In this document: positions 41,460 to 55,293 of the stretch, piece by piece | Layout of the letters: each line of letters begins with the position of its first letter | How positions within the stretch are numbered: the first letter of the stretch is position 1 | Source of the DNA: Knoxdaviesia capensis | Lineage: Eukaryota > Ascomycota > Sordariomycetes > Microascales > Gondwanamycetaceae | Direction: 5' to 3' | Assembly: GCA_001510575.1 (NCBI GenBank) | Contig: LNGK01000009.1 | Span: 372,001 to 436,000 of the forward strand | DNA: 64,000 nucleotides | Notes under the pieces: model-generated | Told to the model about the DNA's origin: nothing | What the model saw: the letters and a program-made list of their open reading frames with translations, nothing else | Database searches by the model: none | Program-made: the position numbers and the translations under genes

Positions 41460-42845
41460 TTAGTTGGCGGGGAACTGGTCGGTCCACAGGTATTGCAGAG
41501 GCTCAACTGGAGCCGGAGACTCGCAGGTCCGGACGTCCTCGGCGTAGTCTGGAATGAAGAAAGCCGGGTCGTCCTCGACAAGCTGCGACGGCGGGAACTG
41601 GCCATCCTCGGCGAAGATTGGGATCTGCATGATCTTCGACTTCAGGTTGTCGAAATCCGACATGCCGCTGAGGGTGGTCCGTGGTTGGGCGGAGAGCAGC
41701 GAGGCCGGCTGGTTCAGGTGGCCGTCGCCGGCAATAAACGGGTCGTCCACCTCTGAGCCCTCGCCAGACATGGTGTTCGGCTGGACCAGGCCAGGGACCG
41801 AATCGGCCGACATCGAGAGGTCCAGGAAGCCAGTGCACTCGGGCGACTGCGATTGCGACTCGTCGGCTTCGATCTTGACTTCGGGAAACGACTGCCAGTC
41901 AAACGGCTCGCGCAGGCCGGCGCTGTACACCGGCATGTCACCGCTGTCCAAGAACGGGGGGAACTGTACGCTGCTGAGGGTGGTGTGGGCGCCGCGGCCG
42001 GTGACAATGGAGAGCTGCGGCAGCTGGAGGTTCAGCGTATTCACGTGGCCCGAGGGATCGAAGGTTAGGTGGTCGGCGGGGAAGCTAAGGTTAGGGCACA
42101 TGTCGAGATACTCTTCGGGAGAGTTCGCGTCGGATTGCGAGAAGGGCGTGGCATCGGACGATTGGCTGCTGCTGGTGGTGCTGGTTGCCGAGTCCGCACG
42201 CTGGAGTTGGTATCCTACGGCGCGCTGGGCGACCTTGCTCTTGAGCGAGGCCTTGTGGGCCATTTTCGCGGCACAGGCATCAGTAGTGCTACGACGGCGG
42301 CGCGGAGACGTAGGCGAGCGCGAGATGGCCTCGAGGTCCGATTCAGACTTGGCCGCGGTCAATAGAGGATGCGAGGACTCGCGCTTTTGACAGCATGTGC
42401 ATCGGCCTCCATGGTTGCAGCAGCAAGTTTCTGCACGGAAAGATAACCGACAAGCTGCGTTAGTCCAAAACCGAAGGCAATTGGTGGTGCGAGGAGATGT
42501 ATCCTCGGGAAGAAGGAACTGGCTTACCGGAGTGGCCATCCACGTTGACTTTCAGGTGGATGCATTTGGCGGTCTTCTCGCCGCAGTCGCATTTTACATG
42601 TGACGCACGCGACTTGCGCATTGATCGGCAGTGCTGGCATTGGGAAACTGGCCGGCCCTTCTTGTTGATGTGTTGCAATGGGCGGTCTAAGTGAAATCCA
42701 GACATGAGGAATTAGCATTTAGAGAATTGGGTTACAGAAAACAATGGAACCATGCACGAAGGAACATACCGGAGTGCTGGCAATTGCTGACTCTGTGACC
42801 GCGCACGCAAGCCTCGCAGGCAAACTTTTCACCGTTAATGATCAT
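41460..42845 (-). CDS. Copper-fist transcription factor
   Basis: Three minus-strand exons, 42770-42845, 42528-42686 and 41460-42430, give 401 residues. Donors GTATGT and GTAAGC, acceptors TTAG and TGCAG, both joins in phase 1. The copper-fist DNA-binding domain starts at the N-terminus (M-I-I-N-G-E-K-F-A-C-E-A-C-V-R-G-H-R-V-S-N-C-Q-H) with its zinc ligands C-x2-C-x8-C-x-H, and contains the R/K-G-R-P motif (N-K-K-G-R-P-V). More cysteines follow (C-Q-H-C, K-C-D-C-G-E-K), then at about 80-91 the run T-C-C-C-N-H-G-G-R-C-T-C-C, a likely copper-binding cluster. The rest is Ser/Thr/Asp/Pro-rich with acidic patches, consistent with an activation region. Family members (Ace1/Cuf1, Mac1) control copper detoxification or uptake; the extended cysteine arrangement looks more like the Ace1/Cuf1 side, but this is not certain. 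The gene faces the 21-kb gene-free region. Confidence 0.93.
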
Positions 42846-45800
42846 GTTTTCGGGATGAACACACGGGTCTCTGGAAATCCGGGTGTAAGGAACGGTAGGA
42901 GTAGGAGAGAAAGGTGGTAAGATCACAGCTGTGCCAAGTTTGGAGAAAATGGGCCGGGTAGCTTCGGCGCAAACCGGAGACAAGCGAGGTCGCAGAAGCA
43001 AGTGAAACGGTATTGCTCGAAAATGGCTATGGGTATAATGCAAAAGGCGAGATGACAGCTGTACGAGGTATTGGACGTGGAAAAGGAAAAACCGAAGATG
43101 ATTCCGAGGAAAGCCGTGTGGTGAGAGAATGCAGTGGTGGGAGGGCGGACGATGTGTGGGTTAAGAAGCTATGCCAAGGTGTGGTGAAGCTGTAAGTGAG
43201 CTCTGCTGGAATTCGAAATCACACCAAGGACGGACGGACTGGAAGGAATGGTGTTGATAGCCGGGCTTCGTGTTTAACCAGTAAGCATGACGTTGAGGCT
43301 ATTACACCGATAAACACACAAGGAGCAATCGTGTAAAAGAATATGGGTATGTAGGTGAAGAAGAGAAAACAGCTGGGGAGGAAGTGAGGATATATAGAAG
43401 GAATATGTCTAAAGATCAGTTGGGTATATGAGACAAGACCAGATCGTGATCACGAAGCAAGGGGGGAAGAGTATGGACGAGGGGGAATGAGTAAAGAAGG
43501 AAAGGAAGAAGAAGAATGGGTTTCGAAGTTGGCAGGGGAAAGGTGGGAATCGGTGGTCTTAAATGAGTGGGCAGGAAGATGTGTATATATATGCAGTGGG
43601 AGAGGCGTGGGAGAGAGAGTGGGAGGGATGGAGGAAGGAAGACAGGAAGAGAGCGGCCAGTGAGTCTAAGTAAAGGATAGCCTGGTTGCAAGGCCAGGGA
43701 ATGGGAAAAAAGAAGGCCAGAAAACAAAAGGTTCGCTAGCGACCTCGACGGAAAAAAAATTAAAAGAAAAATATATATGAAAAATGGGAGGGTCAGAAAT
43801 AATACAATATAATAAGAATAAATGGGGGGAGGGTTCCTGGCCAAGCAGCCTCTTGAGGAAAGCTGGATAAGTGAACAGTAGACCGTAGGTAGTATTCAGG
43901 TTAGGCCAGCCGCTAGATAGAGAGCCGGGTCCAGATCAGACGTAATGGGATGGTGGTTCAGTGGGTGAAAGCAGCAGCCGCTACCAGTCTAAAAAATACA
44001 CACCCGTCCTATACAGCTTTGGGGGGGGGGGGCTAGGATGGGAGTTTTGTGGGCAGTGTCCAGTACGTATCCGATGGGGTGCGTAATTCTGCAGGACAGG
44101 CGTGTGGAAGTGTGGAACGAACCCTGGCGCTTTGGTGCTGTTTGGGCGTGGCCGGAGCAGAAGAGACAAAGAAAGACAAGGGCGGCCAATTCGGGATTCG
44201 GGTAGGCTGAGGCGAATGGTTCTAGGACGAAGGGACAGACGCCGGGAACCGGTGATGAAAGGAAATTTTGAATGTCTTCAACAGCATGAAGAAGCCTCGT
44301 TGGAGAGAATGAAGTATTAAAGCAGCAGCAGTGACGGCAAGAGAAAGAAAGCAAGAGAAGAGAAGATGTGTTGGCGTGCCAGTGGTTCGGATGCTTATAT
44401 GTCTTGTCGCAAGAAGCAAAGGCTGTACGGAAGAAGGCTCTGGCTGTAACAAAACCCGGTTGGCGAAGGAGTGGACCTTGATAGACATAATTGGCCGGGA
44501 CAAGGTTTAAGAGGCCGATCGGAAGGATGAGAACGGGAAAGTGAAAGTACCCAGAAAGAGACGAGACTTGGTGAAAGATGGGATCTAGAATAGATAAGAT
44601 CTTTCAAATTCAACCAGATGCGTGGATGTGTGTACTGTATACATGTATATTCGGTGACGTCGAGTGATCAGAAGATTCGGTATCCAGTGCTACAAGAGAG
44701 TCACGGAAGCGACCAAGTGCCTGGTTTCTGCTTGTTTGTTTGGTCAGTGGTAAGAACACAAGAGGAAAAGAAAAGAAAAAAACTGGGAACTAAAAATCGG
44801 ATAATACGGGGCGTGTTTGATTTGTGGTGGCCACTGGCGCACCCCGAATAAAAAAAATGATGTCGATGGACAAGGGAGGGTGAAAGTGGCAGGGGACATG
44901 GCTGACGATCAGCACACAAGTTTGGAAGGATCTGAACATGTTTCTTTTTGCGTTTTGGAGGAGATTCTGAAATTCCAACATGGCAGTTCTCGGTGTACAG
45001 TATATTGCAGCAAAAGGTGGACAAGAGCGAAGATAATGCAAGAAGAAAACTCAGACTATGTTGATGCACTTACAAGCTAGAGCGGCCAAAAAAACGGATC
45101 AATATATCCAATTGACGAGAGCCTAGCCCAGGATCGTGCCCGTAGATGTGCAGCGAGCTGAGAGAAGATGCGAACCAAAGATGGGGAGAAATTTCAGGAC
45201 CAGCAGTGCAATGCAAACGAAGCGTGGATCTCGAATAAAAAAAGGTGTAGCATTCAGCGTGCAGCGTGTGAAGGGATCTGGGTTTCAGCCAGGCCGACAG
45301 GGAAGAAGCACAGCACAGTAAAAGCCCAGGAGCTGTATGAGACTCGGCCAGGCTAACGAAAGGCCGGTGTTTTGTTTGTTTGGCGGGCTAGCGAGGGATT
45401 GCTGGGATTCCGGAATGCTGCAGCCGATATAGCAGCAGTAAAGTATGTTGGATCTGGCAGCCGGTAAACAGCACACGGATATGGGACGGGTCAGAAAAAA
45501 TACCAGACGTGCTATTCAAAGGTACAATCCTCGGATATCGTAGAGACGGTGTCTGTGATGTGAATGCTATGCAGCTGCAGCACCAGGCTCGGCGGTTCTA
45601 TCGGTGTTGTTTATCTGTCTGGTGCGCAAGGTGCCAGTCAACAACTCAAGGCTCTCAAACGCTTATCCTCTCTCTGTCCACGAATACTGGAGACGCTGGA
45701 GTGAGTCAGGATCGAAAGTCATGAAAACGGGGGGGAGACAAAATATAAGACGGGGAAATCAGGGAAATACGGAGAATGATCCAAAAATGCAGTCACAGGA

Positions 45801-46900
45801 GAGTAAAAGGCGTGTGTAAGTGAAGTAAATTCTCCAGGCACACAGAAAAACCGTACAAAGGCGTACAATCCCATGCCCTCATTGCTTTTCGGTAGGAAGT
45901 ACAGAGCAGAGACAAAAGCACAAATTGGAGATGGACACGCATGGAACGATGTAGAAACCGGCCAAACGGACGTGATGAGCAGTGAGAGCCTTCAATATGG
46001 ACAAGAAAGGAAGCAGATGGTTGCTGGATGTGTATCTGGTCGCCTTTGTTGTGGTTCGGTGGGCGGTATGTGAGTAGTTCGGGATTCCCGTTCGGCCCCG
46101 GTGTCTTGGTTAAGTTGTGGGGAAGTGAAGGGAAGGAGGAATGAAGGGCAACGGAAGAAAAGCGTAGAATTAAAGGACAACATGGTTTATTCGGGAGGGA
46201 GAAGAAGAAGGGTTGACGATGTTGAGAGAGGGAAGAAAAAAAGACGAAGAAGAATGCGAGGAGGGCGGATTATCGAGAGGAGAAGAAAACAGAAGAATCT
46301 GTGCGGTCTTCAGCACTCTAGAGCCCAGGAAGGAGCGAGCCATCTACGAAGATGCAAGAACGGAAGACCGAATAAATCACGAGAGGCCATGATCAAGGGT
46401 GGCAGCTTCCCGGGCGAATTGGGTTCCTGCCAGCTTCTCCGGGTTCTTGCCGAATGGAGAGGTGATCGGCGCCGGTGGTCGTGCCTGCCTGCCAGGACAA
46501 ACATTTCGCTCGTTCAACTGCGATTGTCCGGGCAGGAGCGAGAGGAATGCAGCGTGCCGGTTGGGAGCGTTGCTGGATACAGAAAGAGCTGGATGGATCG
46601 GCTTCTCATCTGCACCTTCCTGACAGCCAGACACACACGAAGCACTCCTGGGATTCAGCCACACACAGCTAAATGGGCAGTCACTCGTCGAGGGCGGGAA
46701 CATGGCCGGATACCAGCAGTCGGTAGTTGTGCAGAGCGTGTGGTGATAGTGCAGGGTGTATCTATTCATCCGGCCCAGCCAGGATCAGTGGCGGTCACGG
46801 CGCTGGAACCAGCCACAGCCCGCCGCTCCAGCAACCCGGTGGCCGAGTCGATCAGCACCGATTGTGGCGTGCCTTCCCACAGCAACAAAGGTCAAACATG
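42846..46900 (-). promoter_or_regulatory. Long upstream region of the copper-fist gene
   Basis: About 4 kb upstream of the start is purine-rich on the + strand (GGAAGG, GAGAGA and GAAGAA runs at 43440-43760, 44330-44370 and 46120-46310), so pyrimidine-rich on the sense strand of the copper-fist gene. No open frame here has recognisable domains; the longest (46101-46901, +) is basic and low in complexity. I interpret it as promoter and long leader. Confidence 0.4.
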
Positions 46901-49900
46901 AGTCAGCACCAGAGGCACAAAGTGAAGCTATCGCCACTTTTCGGAGTCTACAGAGGATACAGGGCGGCTGTGGTGGTTTCCGCCTAGAGTCGAGTTGTGG
47001 TGTGTAGGTACAGAGGAGATTTGCAAATGCCACGGCCAAGACAGCAGGCAGCGAAACACAGCCAACCAACAGCCTCGCGCCAAACACACTCTCTCTCACT
47101 GGAGGAGAGGACGTCGAATTTTGGAGAGAGAGAGAGATGTGGCGTGTGCGTGTGGGGGAGACGTTGATAGGACATTTTTTTCTTTTCTTTTTTTTCTTCT
47201 TTTTCATTTCTTCCCTACTGTCTGACGGTTGCATTGCTCTTGTTTTTTTTTTTTCACTTTATTTTGCTTCAATCTGGTTGGTGCAAGAAGCCTGCAGCAG
47301 CCCAGGAATGGCAGCCCACCCTAACACCACCACCACCCGGCACGGTGCTTGCTTCTTTTCGGGCATGGTGCGCCGCCGTCCGATTGCGGGAAAGAGGGGG
47401 GGTGTGGATGGAGGATTTTGGAGACAGTGACGGAGGACGTCTCATGTTTCTGGGTCAGTGTTGGACAGACACGTTTGGCCAGCACTCCTGGTGGTGTTGT
47501 GTGTTGAGCTGATGATAATGTGCATATCTTGACAACATATGATATCCGGTGTTTCTTTCTCAATCGAGTACTCTGTATAAATGACACTATTCGCTTTCTG
47601 CAGCTTGACTCCTCGTATTATTCGCAGCTCTTCAACACGCTGCCCGCCATCTTACACTTACAGCCTCCCGTAGTCGGTCTTGTGCATGGTGTGTGTGGGG
47701 TTTGAATTTTTTTTCTTTTCATCACTTTTTCTTTTCTTTTGCGTCTAGCGTCCCGTTTACGCAGAGCCTGTGTTTCCCACTAAGGAAACAGATGCATACG
47801 CCCTTTGGGGGGAATCGTGGGGGTGAAGGCAAGTCAAGTCAACCGGTGTCTCTCCTCCTCTTCTGCTCTCCCCCCTCTTCTCTCTCTGTCTCTATCCAAG
47901 CAAGCAAAACCAGAAGAGCTGACGTGGAAGATGTTCTTGCATCTTTCAGCGGGAAAGAAAGAATAAATCACGAACCAGAAAAGTTCTTCCTTTGACTTCC
48001 TGATATATGGGCCTCCTGTGTCTGGGTGCATCTTCTGTTGTTACAAAGCAAGCACAGGCTGTTACCAGGTTCCGTCATACTCTGGCTAGATCAGGAAGTT
48101 GTGCAACGGCGTCTAAAGTGGCAGACTGCTGTCTGGTGTCGATTTCCGTGATTTCCCTCTTGTTCATGTCCAATGCTTTGCAGCCACACAATCAAGCCAC
48201 CGCTTCGAGCGCAAGCGGCGAGGCTTTGGAAGTCTGGGGGGATTTTTTGCGCAAAGGGCGGCCGCCGATGGTTGCACAGATCTGGACAATCCATCTGTGC
48301 AAGTTTGATACTGGTTTTGTTTTTCGGGCTTCTTTTGCTAGCCTGACGTCCCAATCTATCTTAACCGACGGATACGTGTTTCCATTTCAGATATCTCAGG
48401 TGGCAGGGCCTGGCTCATACAGCTGCCAATGCACCAGACGAATCCGTATTAGGCCGTGTTTTCCCTTCGTTTGATATCATCTCTGTGTTCGGTAAACTAG
48501 TTGTCCAATCCATCGAAACTGACGAGCTCGAACCCCACATGCCATCACAGCGGAGAGCACCAGGCCCCGACAGCTTCGGCCAATGGCAGGCCGCACATAC
48601 GCTCGCTATACGACGTGCCTTGTAGCGGACTAGCTGTGGAGGCCGGGTTCGCCGTTGCTGAGACGAGGAAGAAAAAAAACAAAAAAAAGAAAGAAACCTC
48701 CTTGGACTTAGTGCGAGCAGAGCTCGCCTGCATTTGGTGTGGGTGGCACTAATCAGGCTTGGGGAAAGGCTCTGGGAGGAGGAGATGCACCAGTTGCATC
48801 AATGCAAGTACCGTCTGTATGGCACTTCCGCGCAAACGGTACACTACTCGTCCGCCCACGCTGCTGGTTCAATGGCTGCTGCTGGCTGGGTCTTGGTCGA
48901 ATAGGGACATGGCGTGAAATGCTCGAGCTTGCAGCACGCACAGCTCAGGTGTTCTGATGCTTGGCCAACGGGAAGTGGGGTGCAGCACGCAGCATCGTCA
49001 ATAGCAGAGCAAAAAAATAAAAAATAAAGAACAAATATAAAAATAATCACTTGTCTTAAACGGTATTTCTGGGCGACTGGCAGGCCAGCCCCGAACAGCG
49101 TAAGCGCCGCAGGTGATAGCGAGAGGCCCGGCATCATGCGTGTGGCCTCTCTTTCTTTCCTCTGTTCGCATCAGGCGAAGGCTGTGACGAGAGCCGTTTT
49201 GCTTAGCTTTTTTGTCACCAGCCTGTCCGCCTACTGTATACCTGACTGAGAGAGAAGACGGGGAAAAGCCAGCAGAGAATGTATCTGGACAGACGGCGAC
49301 GGCGACGACGACGGGGAGGATAGTGGGAAGTTGACGTGATGTCTGTGTCTGTGTGTTCACTCACAACTTGGACTGGGGTGGATGCGGGGCGACAATGGGG
49401 CAAACGGCCAGGCGAAGGATGATGTCGGTCGGTGAGAAAAGTCCAAGTTCAGCTGAGACAGGGAGCAAGCAACGGTTCAGCATGGACAGACGACGACCAC
49501 CACTCTCGCGCAGTCGCTACCGTTAGCTGCGTCGCTTCGTATTTTCGGCGATAGCCTCTCCTGTAGTGGAAACACAGCGAGGGCGGCCTCCGTGACCCAG
49601 CGTGGTGTTATTTGCTTTTCTTTTTTTTTTTTTTTTTCAGCTCCCGCCGTCCATGTTCAGATACAAACGAGAGTGGACGTTCGAAACACGGCCAGCTTGG
49701 GATGTTGCACACATGCAGCTGGCATGACCGTCAAACAACCACACACCACCGCCAGCATCTCTCTGATCTCGCATCTTCTTTTTCCGGGTGTTGTCGACGG
49801 AACACGACAGACTCTCCGTTACGGGATGTTTCTGATGCAGGTTACGTCCAGTCCTGGTGCAATTTCACAGTGGGCTTAGCGCCTCTCCGGACCTGGTGGC

Positions 49901-52588
49901 GGGACCACGGGCTGCTGTCAGTTTGTGTGAAACTTCCCTTTTATTTTATTTTATTTTTCCTCTGTTTTTTGTGAATTTCCTTTTTTTAGGCGGAAGCCAC
50001 AGTGAAATGTATCCGACAAGTTGAGAGAAAAGAAAAAAAAAAAAGAAAGAAAGAAAAGGCTGCGGCCGAGTAAACCAGAAGGCTGCTGGCATGAAGGGTG
50101 AAGGATTTTCTTCCTGCGTGTCTTACATCGGACCCGTCCCGTACCCCATCTGACAGCCCTCTCTGGAGGGAAAACAAAACACCTAGCCGGACATACATAC
50201 CAGGAAGCCGACGAAACACAATTGTCTGTCCAGCCAGATTTCGACCATGTTTGGGAGCCCAACGCACTTCGACGGCAGAGCCGGAGGACACACAGACACA
50301 CAGACTTTGGAAGTTCGAAACTCTGCATATCGAACAGAGCCAGCCGTGCAGGACGTAGCTCTGTACCACCGGCGAAATGAATAAGCCGGCAGCGTTCTTT
50401 GTAAGGTGCCAAACAGACAAGACGGGAGGCAAGGCAAAGCAAAGCCCGCGACAACCGAAGTGGTGTTGGTTTGTTGCGATTCTGTCGTCCTCGTGCAGAC
50501 CGGTTCGCTGCTGGCCTTCTCTCCACACTCCCGTGCGTTTGGCTGTCCCCTTCCGGAGCTATGAGAAACACCGAGACAACGCACTTCCCCCTCTCTCCAG
50601 CCAAGGTCGGTTGTAGTGTTCTGTGGTAAGAGAATGCTGTTATGCTCCAGTTACATACAGGGGCTGTTGGTGGTCTCCTTGGCAGGCATAGAGCTTTCAC
50701 CTGCCTGGATTTCTGCATAGTAAACTCTGTAGGGCGCTACCTGGAGCAGAGGCGTTTCCTAGCCTGGCTTAGGATGCGTGGTGTTGTGTCGGGGGAGGGT
50801 TACAGCAGGTTTTTTTTTTTTTTTTTTTAGGGAGAGGGAGGGCCACCACGCCCTCGATCTTCTCCGAGAACTACCCTGTAAATGTTCCTCTTCTGTTCCC
50901 GTCTTGTCTGGGTTTGCTGCCGCAGTCCTGTCGTCATGCAGCCTGACGAAACGAGGCTCGCGAGCACAAAAGAGGTCCCATCCCATCCCATCCACTTTCC
51001 GGATGCCTGAGGCCCAAGAACCCACCACCAGAAGCCACACTGCCCAATCGCCGGCCGCGCTGGGTTCACGACGTATATCCTCTTTTTCTCGGTGGTTTTT
51101 TTTTTTTGAACTGTGCCTTCGACACAATTGGCGTCCCAGCACTGGAGCTTAATTATGTTCTGGAGTTTCGTGTGGTGTTCCTTTGTCGGCGTGGTCTTGT
51201 GTCGGCGGGGACTGCACTTTTCCCAATGGCTGAGTCGTCAATGGCTGGGTCATCCGGGTATTCCGCTGCAGCGGGACGTGAGGGAGAAGAGCGTGTGGGT
51301 GTGGAATCCGGCACTCTCGCTCGCTAAACCTCTCCGGCTGCATCGGTGGTTCGCAGCGATGGCAGTTTTTTGCGGTTCTTCGGTGTGCCGGGGCAGTCTC
51401 TCGCCCGGAACATGAAGTCCGGCGCGCAGCCAAAGCCAGCAGCCGCTGCGTACATGCACCAGCCCAACAGAGGCTCGCTACATGTGCATGTACGTGTATG
51501 TACAGTAGAGGCAGTCACTCACGGCCCCGACGTCCTGCGTTCCTGATTCTACACCTCCCCGATGGACAGATACCCAGGGTGTGGATAGTTGGCCCGACAT
51601 TGCATCGAGAGAGCGCCCGAAGAACACCAGAAGAAACCCCCCAAACGGCCCGGTACGATCGTTCTTCCTAAACATCGGGCCAATGCCCACCGTAGCGGAG
51701 TTAGTGGTTCCGTCCAGCAGCTAAGAAAACGAAGCGTTACCCCCGACATCTCGTAGCTGCGTAAATGGCCCGAAACAAAAGCACCCATTTTATCCCATGT
51801 GGTGGTGGCTCCCCGCCCACACAAACTTGATGAAAATGCTGCTATCGCCCCCGGTTCCCTGCCCGGCCTTTGTGCGGTGATGTGGCCAGAGGAACGAACA
51901 AGCTGTTCGGTGCAGAAGAGCCTGTGGTCGACATGATGCTCGCTATAGCTCGTCCGGTGGTATTTCTGCCTTTGACGCCTGTCGAGTGCCAAGGGTGTGT
52001 GGTTTTTTTTTTTTTTTTTTGGTTACTTGCAGGTTCACCGGTGATCATCTAGCCGAAGACTTGTCAATTGACGTTTGATATCGCAGAGATATATCACAGC
52101 TACGGAGTGCCATGTACTGTATGGAAAGCAAAGTTGGGAATGCGGCGGCCGGCGCGGCAGGCATGGCATTGATTGCAGTGCCAGGTGACGGCGCCTGCGC
52201 GGGCAAATAAACCCAAAAGCAGAAAAACAAGTGGGCTTGTGTCCTCGGGCAGTAGTCAAGACCCCGTTGAACGGAAGAAGACGAGAGTGTGAAAGCCCAC
52301 TTCTGGCCAATGGACGGAGTATCAAACAAGCATCTTCCCCCTCCAGAATGCTGCACCGACACCAGCCACCAAGGTAAAGGTATGCGCTAATCTATTCCCG
52401 TGTGGCCTATTGTTAGGTCCAGGCTGAGGGGCCACAGTGCCTTCATATGTCAGTGCAGGCCATCCAGCCGAGGAGGAGGGCACCTTCTCATCAGTCTGGT
52501 GAGGTTCTAGGTTTTCAAGGACCCAGAGAAGCATCCCCGGTGATAAACGATTGCCGGGGCTGGTCGGCGAAGGTTTGTGGGGGATAGG

Positions 52589-52611
52589 NNNNNNNNNGGG
52601 GGGGGGGGGGG
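52589..52611. other. Assembly gap next to a poly-G run
   Basis: Nine N at 52589-52597 are followed by fourteen G at 52598-52611. The true length of the homopolymer is unresolved. Confidence 0.97.
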
Positions 52612-55293
52612 ATTCAAACCGGACTACGACAGCACTCTCTTGTTGATATAGCCTGGTGCTGTTATATCCTGCGTAATACGTCACCCTCTGGCCCCGATAT
52701 AACGTTGGCGTCCCTGATACTCACATCCCACTTTGATAGATAGTGCTTTTTACCCTTCATTTACAAAGAAAACTTTTTTTCATTTTCTGGGTTTTCGTAT
52801 TTCAGGTGTAACTTATCCAGCGGGCCATTTTATCCCTGACATATCAGATTGGGGGGGGTATGCAGCTCGAAAGCGCCGATTCATGGCAAACATGTCACTG
52901 CCGTGCCAGACTCAACTTTACCGGTGCTTGCTGTTGTTACTTGCCTTTTTTTTTTTTTTTTTTTTTTCGTAGCGGCTGCACCCCCGCTCTCGGGGCCCAA
53001 GGATTTTCCGTGGGCTGTGCGGCCGTGCGGTGCTCTCGGGATGCGCGAAGGGGGGGCAACCAACACACGCACAGGCAGCGCCGGCCGATCGTCGCATTTT
53101 CTGCAAGAGAGAGAAGAAAATTTACACAAGTGATCTTTACCAACGAATCTATCTCTGGACGTACGTGTGTGTGCGTGTGTGTGTGTGTGGTGTCCCGGTC
53201 TCGCGGACCACTAACACGTTTCTTTTTCAGCACTCTTGGTCTGTGCCAGATGTGTGTGTGACCCTGGTATAGGACGTCTTAGTGGGACCTGGTGAAGGAG
53301 GCTGAAAAAAAAAATGCAACAAGCGGTTTAGGTATGCTATCTATCGTAAAACCCGACAAGTGCACGCGGGACATGAAACGACGCGCTCGGCCGGGCTCGT
53401 TTATCGGTACCGAGCGTGCCCCGGCGCCAGCACGGCCCCTCTGTCCCCCCTCTCCGGCTGCTTGACGTAGGGGAGCAATTCGTGAGCTGCTCTGTGTGCA
53501 CTCGGCTATCTACAGTACTGTTCGTGGTGGGATAAAGGGGGGATCCTGTGCTGGTGTCCGGTCCGGATAGTGGACACTACCAGTCAGAGCCTCCGAGCTT
53601 CCAGTTCACCCACCGCGTCGTGATGCCACGTCTGGGGGAGCTACCACCACCCGGCCATACACAACGGAACCCTGCAGAATGCAGAATTTTCTCTTTTCTA
53701 ATATCCTTCGTTTCTTTGGTCCGGTCCCTACGTCCATTCGATACGCTGGCGGCTTGTCAGACTTTCCCGGACAGCACCAGCTGGAGGTCACACTGACAAG
53801 CCCCCGTCCATCCCCAAACCAGGAACACACACCCACACCAGAGACACCTGTGGGGGGCTTGCAGCGCTTCAGTCTGACGAAAAGATTTTCTCAGGCGGCT
53901 CTGGGGGTCCCCTCCCACGCGACTCCCACACTTAAAACAGAGTTTTCCCTCTGTAACCCTCCTTCGGCGACCCCTTTCAACCTAACGTCGTTTCCGTGCC
54001 AGGGGAGCTGTAAGTGGAAGAAAGGTCCTGTATTAAGCTGTTCGTGGGGGAGCAGGTTGCAGGATGGAAAAGTTTTTTCGTGCGGCAGGTTTCAGCGGTC
54101 CACTCACACTCACTTTGATGTCAGACTTGCAGGTGAAGTTTTTTTTTTTCTTTTTTTTTAATTGATCTTCAGATGTCAGTGCATGGGCGTCAGAAAATTT
54201 GTTTTCTTTTACCCAGGTGATGATGATGTTTTGCCCCCGCCCCCATGTTTCGTGGACATGCTAATGATGCGACTCTTCCCCCCCACTGGCCACCTCACAT
54301 GTCCTCGCCCGATCGCGGACGCGGACACGGGCCGTAGACCGCGGATAGAGCACGGGGGAGGGGGGGGAAGTGGGCAATGGAGTGGGAGTGGGAGTTTGAG
54401 TAAAGATGAAAAATTCTCCGTTTGTTGCCCAATGTGATCTGATGCATGTTGGCTGAAAGAAAAAAAAGAAACCAAAAAGGTATCTGGAAATGCAGCAACG
54501 GCGATGCTGGACCCCTTCTTTCAGCCCTGGTCGGCCCGGCCTTGCTGTGGGAACAAGACGCGAGAGAGAGACATGTTTGCCCGTCCCCACGGTGAGGGAA
54601 TCCTGCGTACGGCCGGCTAACCGCCGATGGGCAGTGGTTTTTGCTTCCATCCCAGGTTGAGTGTGGTCGGGCACATCAGCCCATGTTGCCTGTAACGGGA
54701 ACAAGAATCAATCACTTACACGTCTAAACGCCGATGGGAATATCTTCATACGGTGGTAGTTTCGGCGGTGCTGATGAGAGATTGGATGATACCGGCGATA
54801 CATGATCACGGTGATGTTAGCCTCTAGCCATTGAAAGGTTGCAGGTTACAGCCAAGTGGTGGCAATGCACTGCATCGCGGATGGCAGACTACCCCCCCGG
54901 CATTTGATTTCTGTTGATGAACGGTATGACATCGCCCGGGTCGTGAATGGCCCACTCGGCGACGGCTTTTCTTTTTTTTTTTTTTTGGCGACTCTACTGT
55001 ACAGCGGTGCCTGGATCTTCCACCCACCCACTGTCGTCATCCTCCGACGTGACTCCGGCATGTGGAGTCACCCTGGCTGGTTCTTTTTTTTTCGGTCTTG
55101 GATATGTTGCAGACATGGAGTTTGCTGCTGCAGATGCTAGCTAGTCACATTTTGCACTGGGTGCCGGTACCACAGATTTCCGTGGGGATGCTACTTTCCG
55201 GCGCGCTTTGTGGCCGACGCTCGCCACCGACTCGGCCTATCTCGGGCCCGGCGTCGACAACGCTGTCCTTTAGCAAGATGAGCCAGGCCCGTC

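Noticed and set aside
41554..42390. 278-codon frame antisense to the copper-fist gene
   Set aside because: Shadow of a GC-rich coding exon; no family features, whereas the minus strand encodes a clear copper fist.
46101..46901. 266-codon open frame (+), basic and Arg-rich
   Set aside because: No domain, low-complexity purine-rich DNA, no splice partners; open frames of this length arise readily in purine-rich sequence.
52600..52690. tRNA-like B box (GGTTTGAATCC on the minus strand) next to the gap
   Set aside because: The T stem would have to pair C with C, the usual C56 is a T, and no A box or cloverleaf can be drawn.
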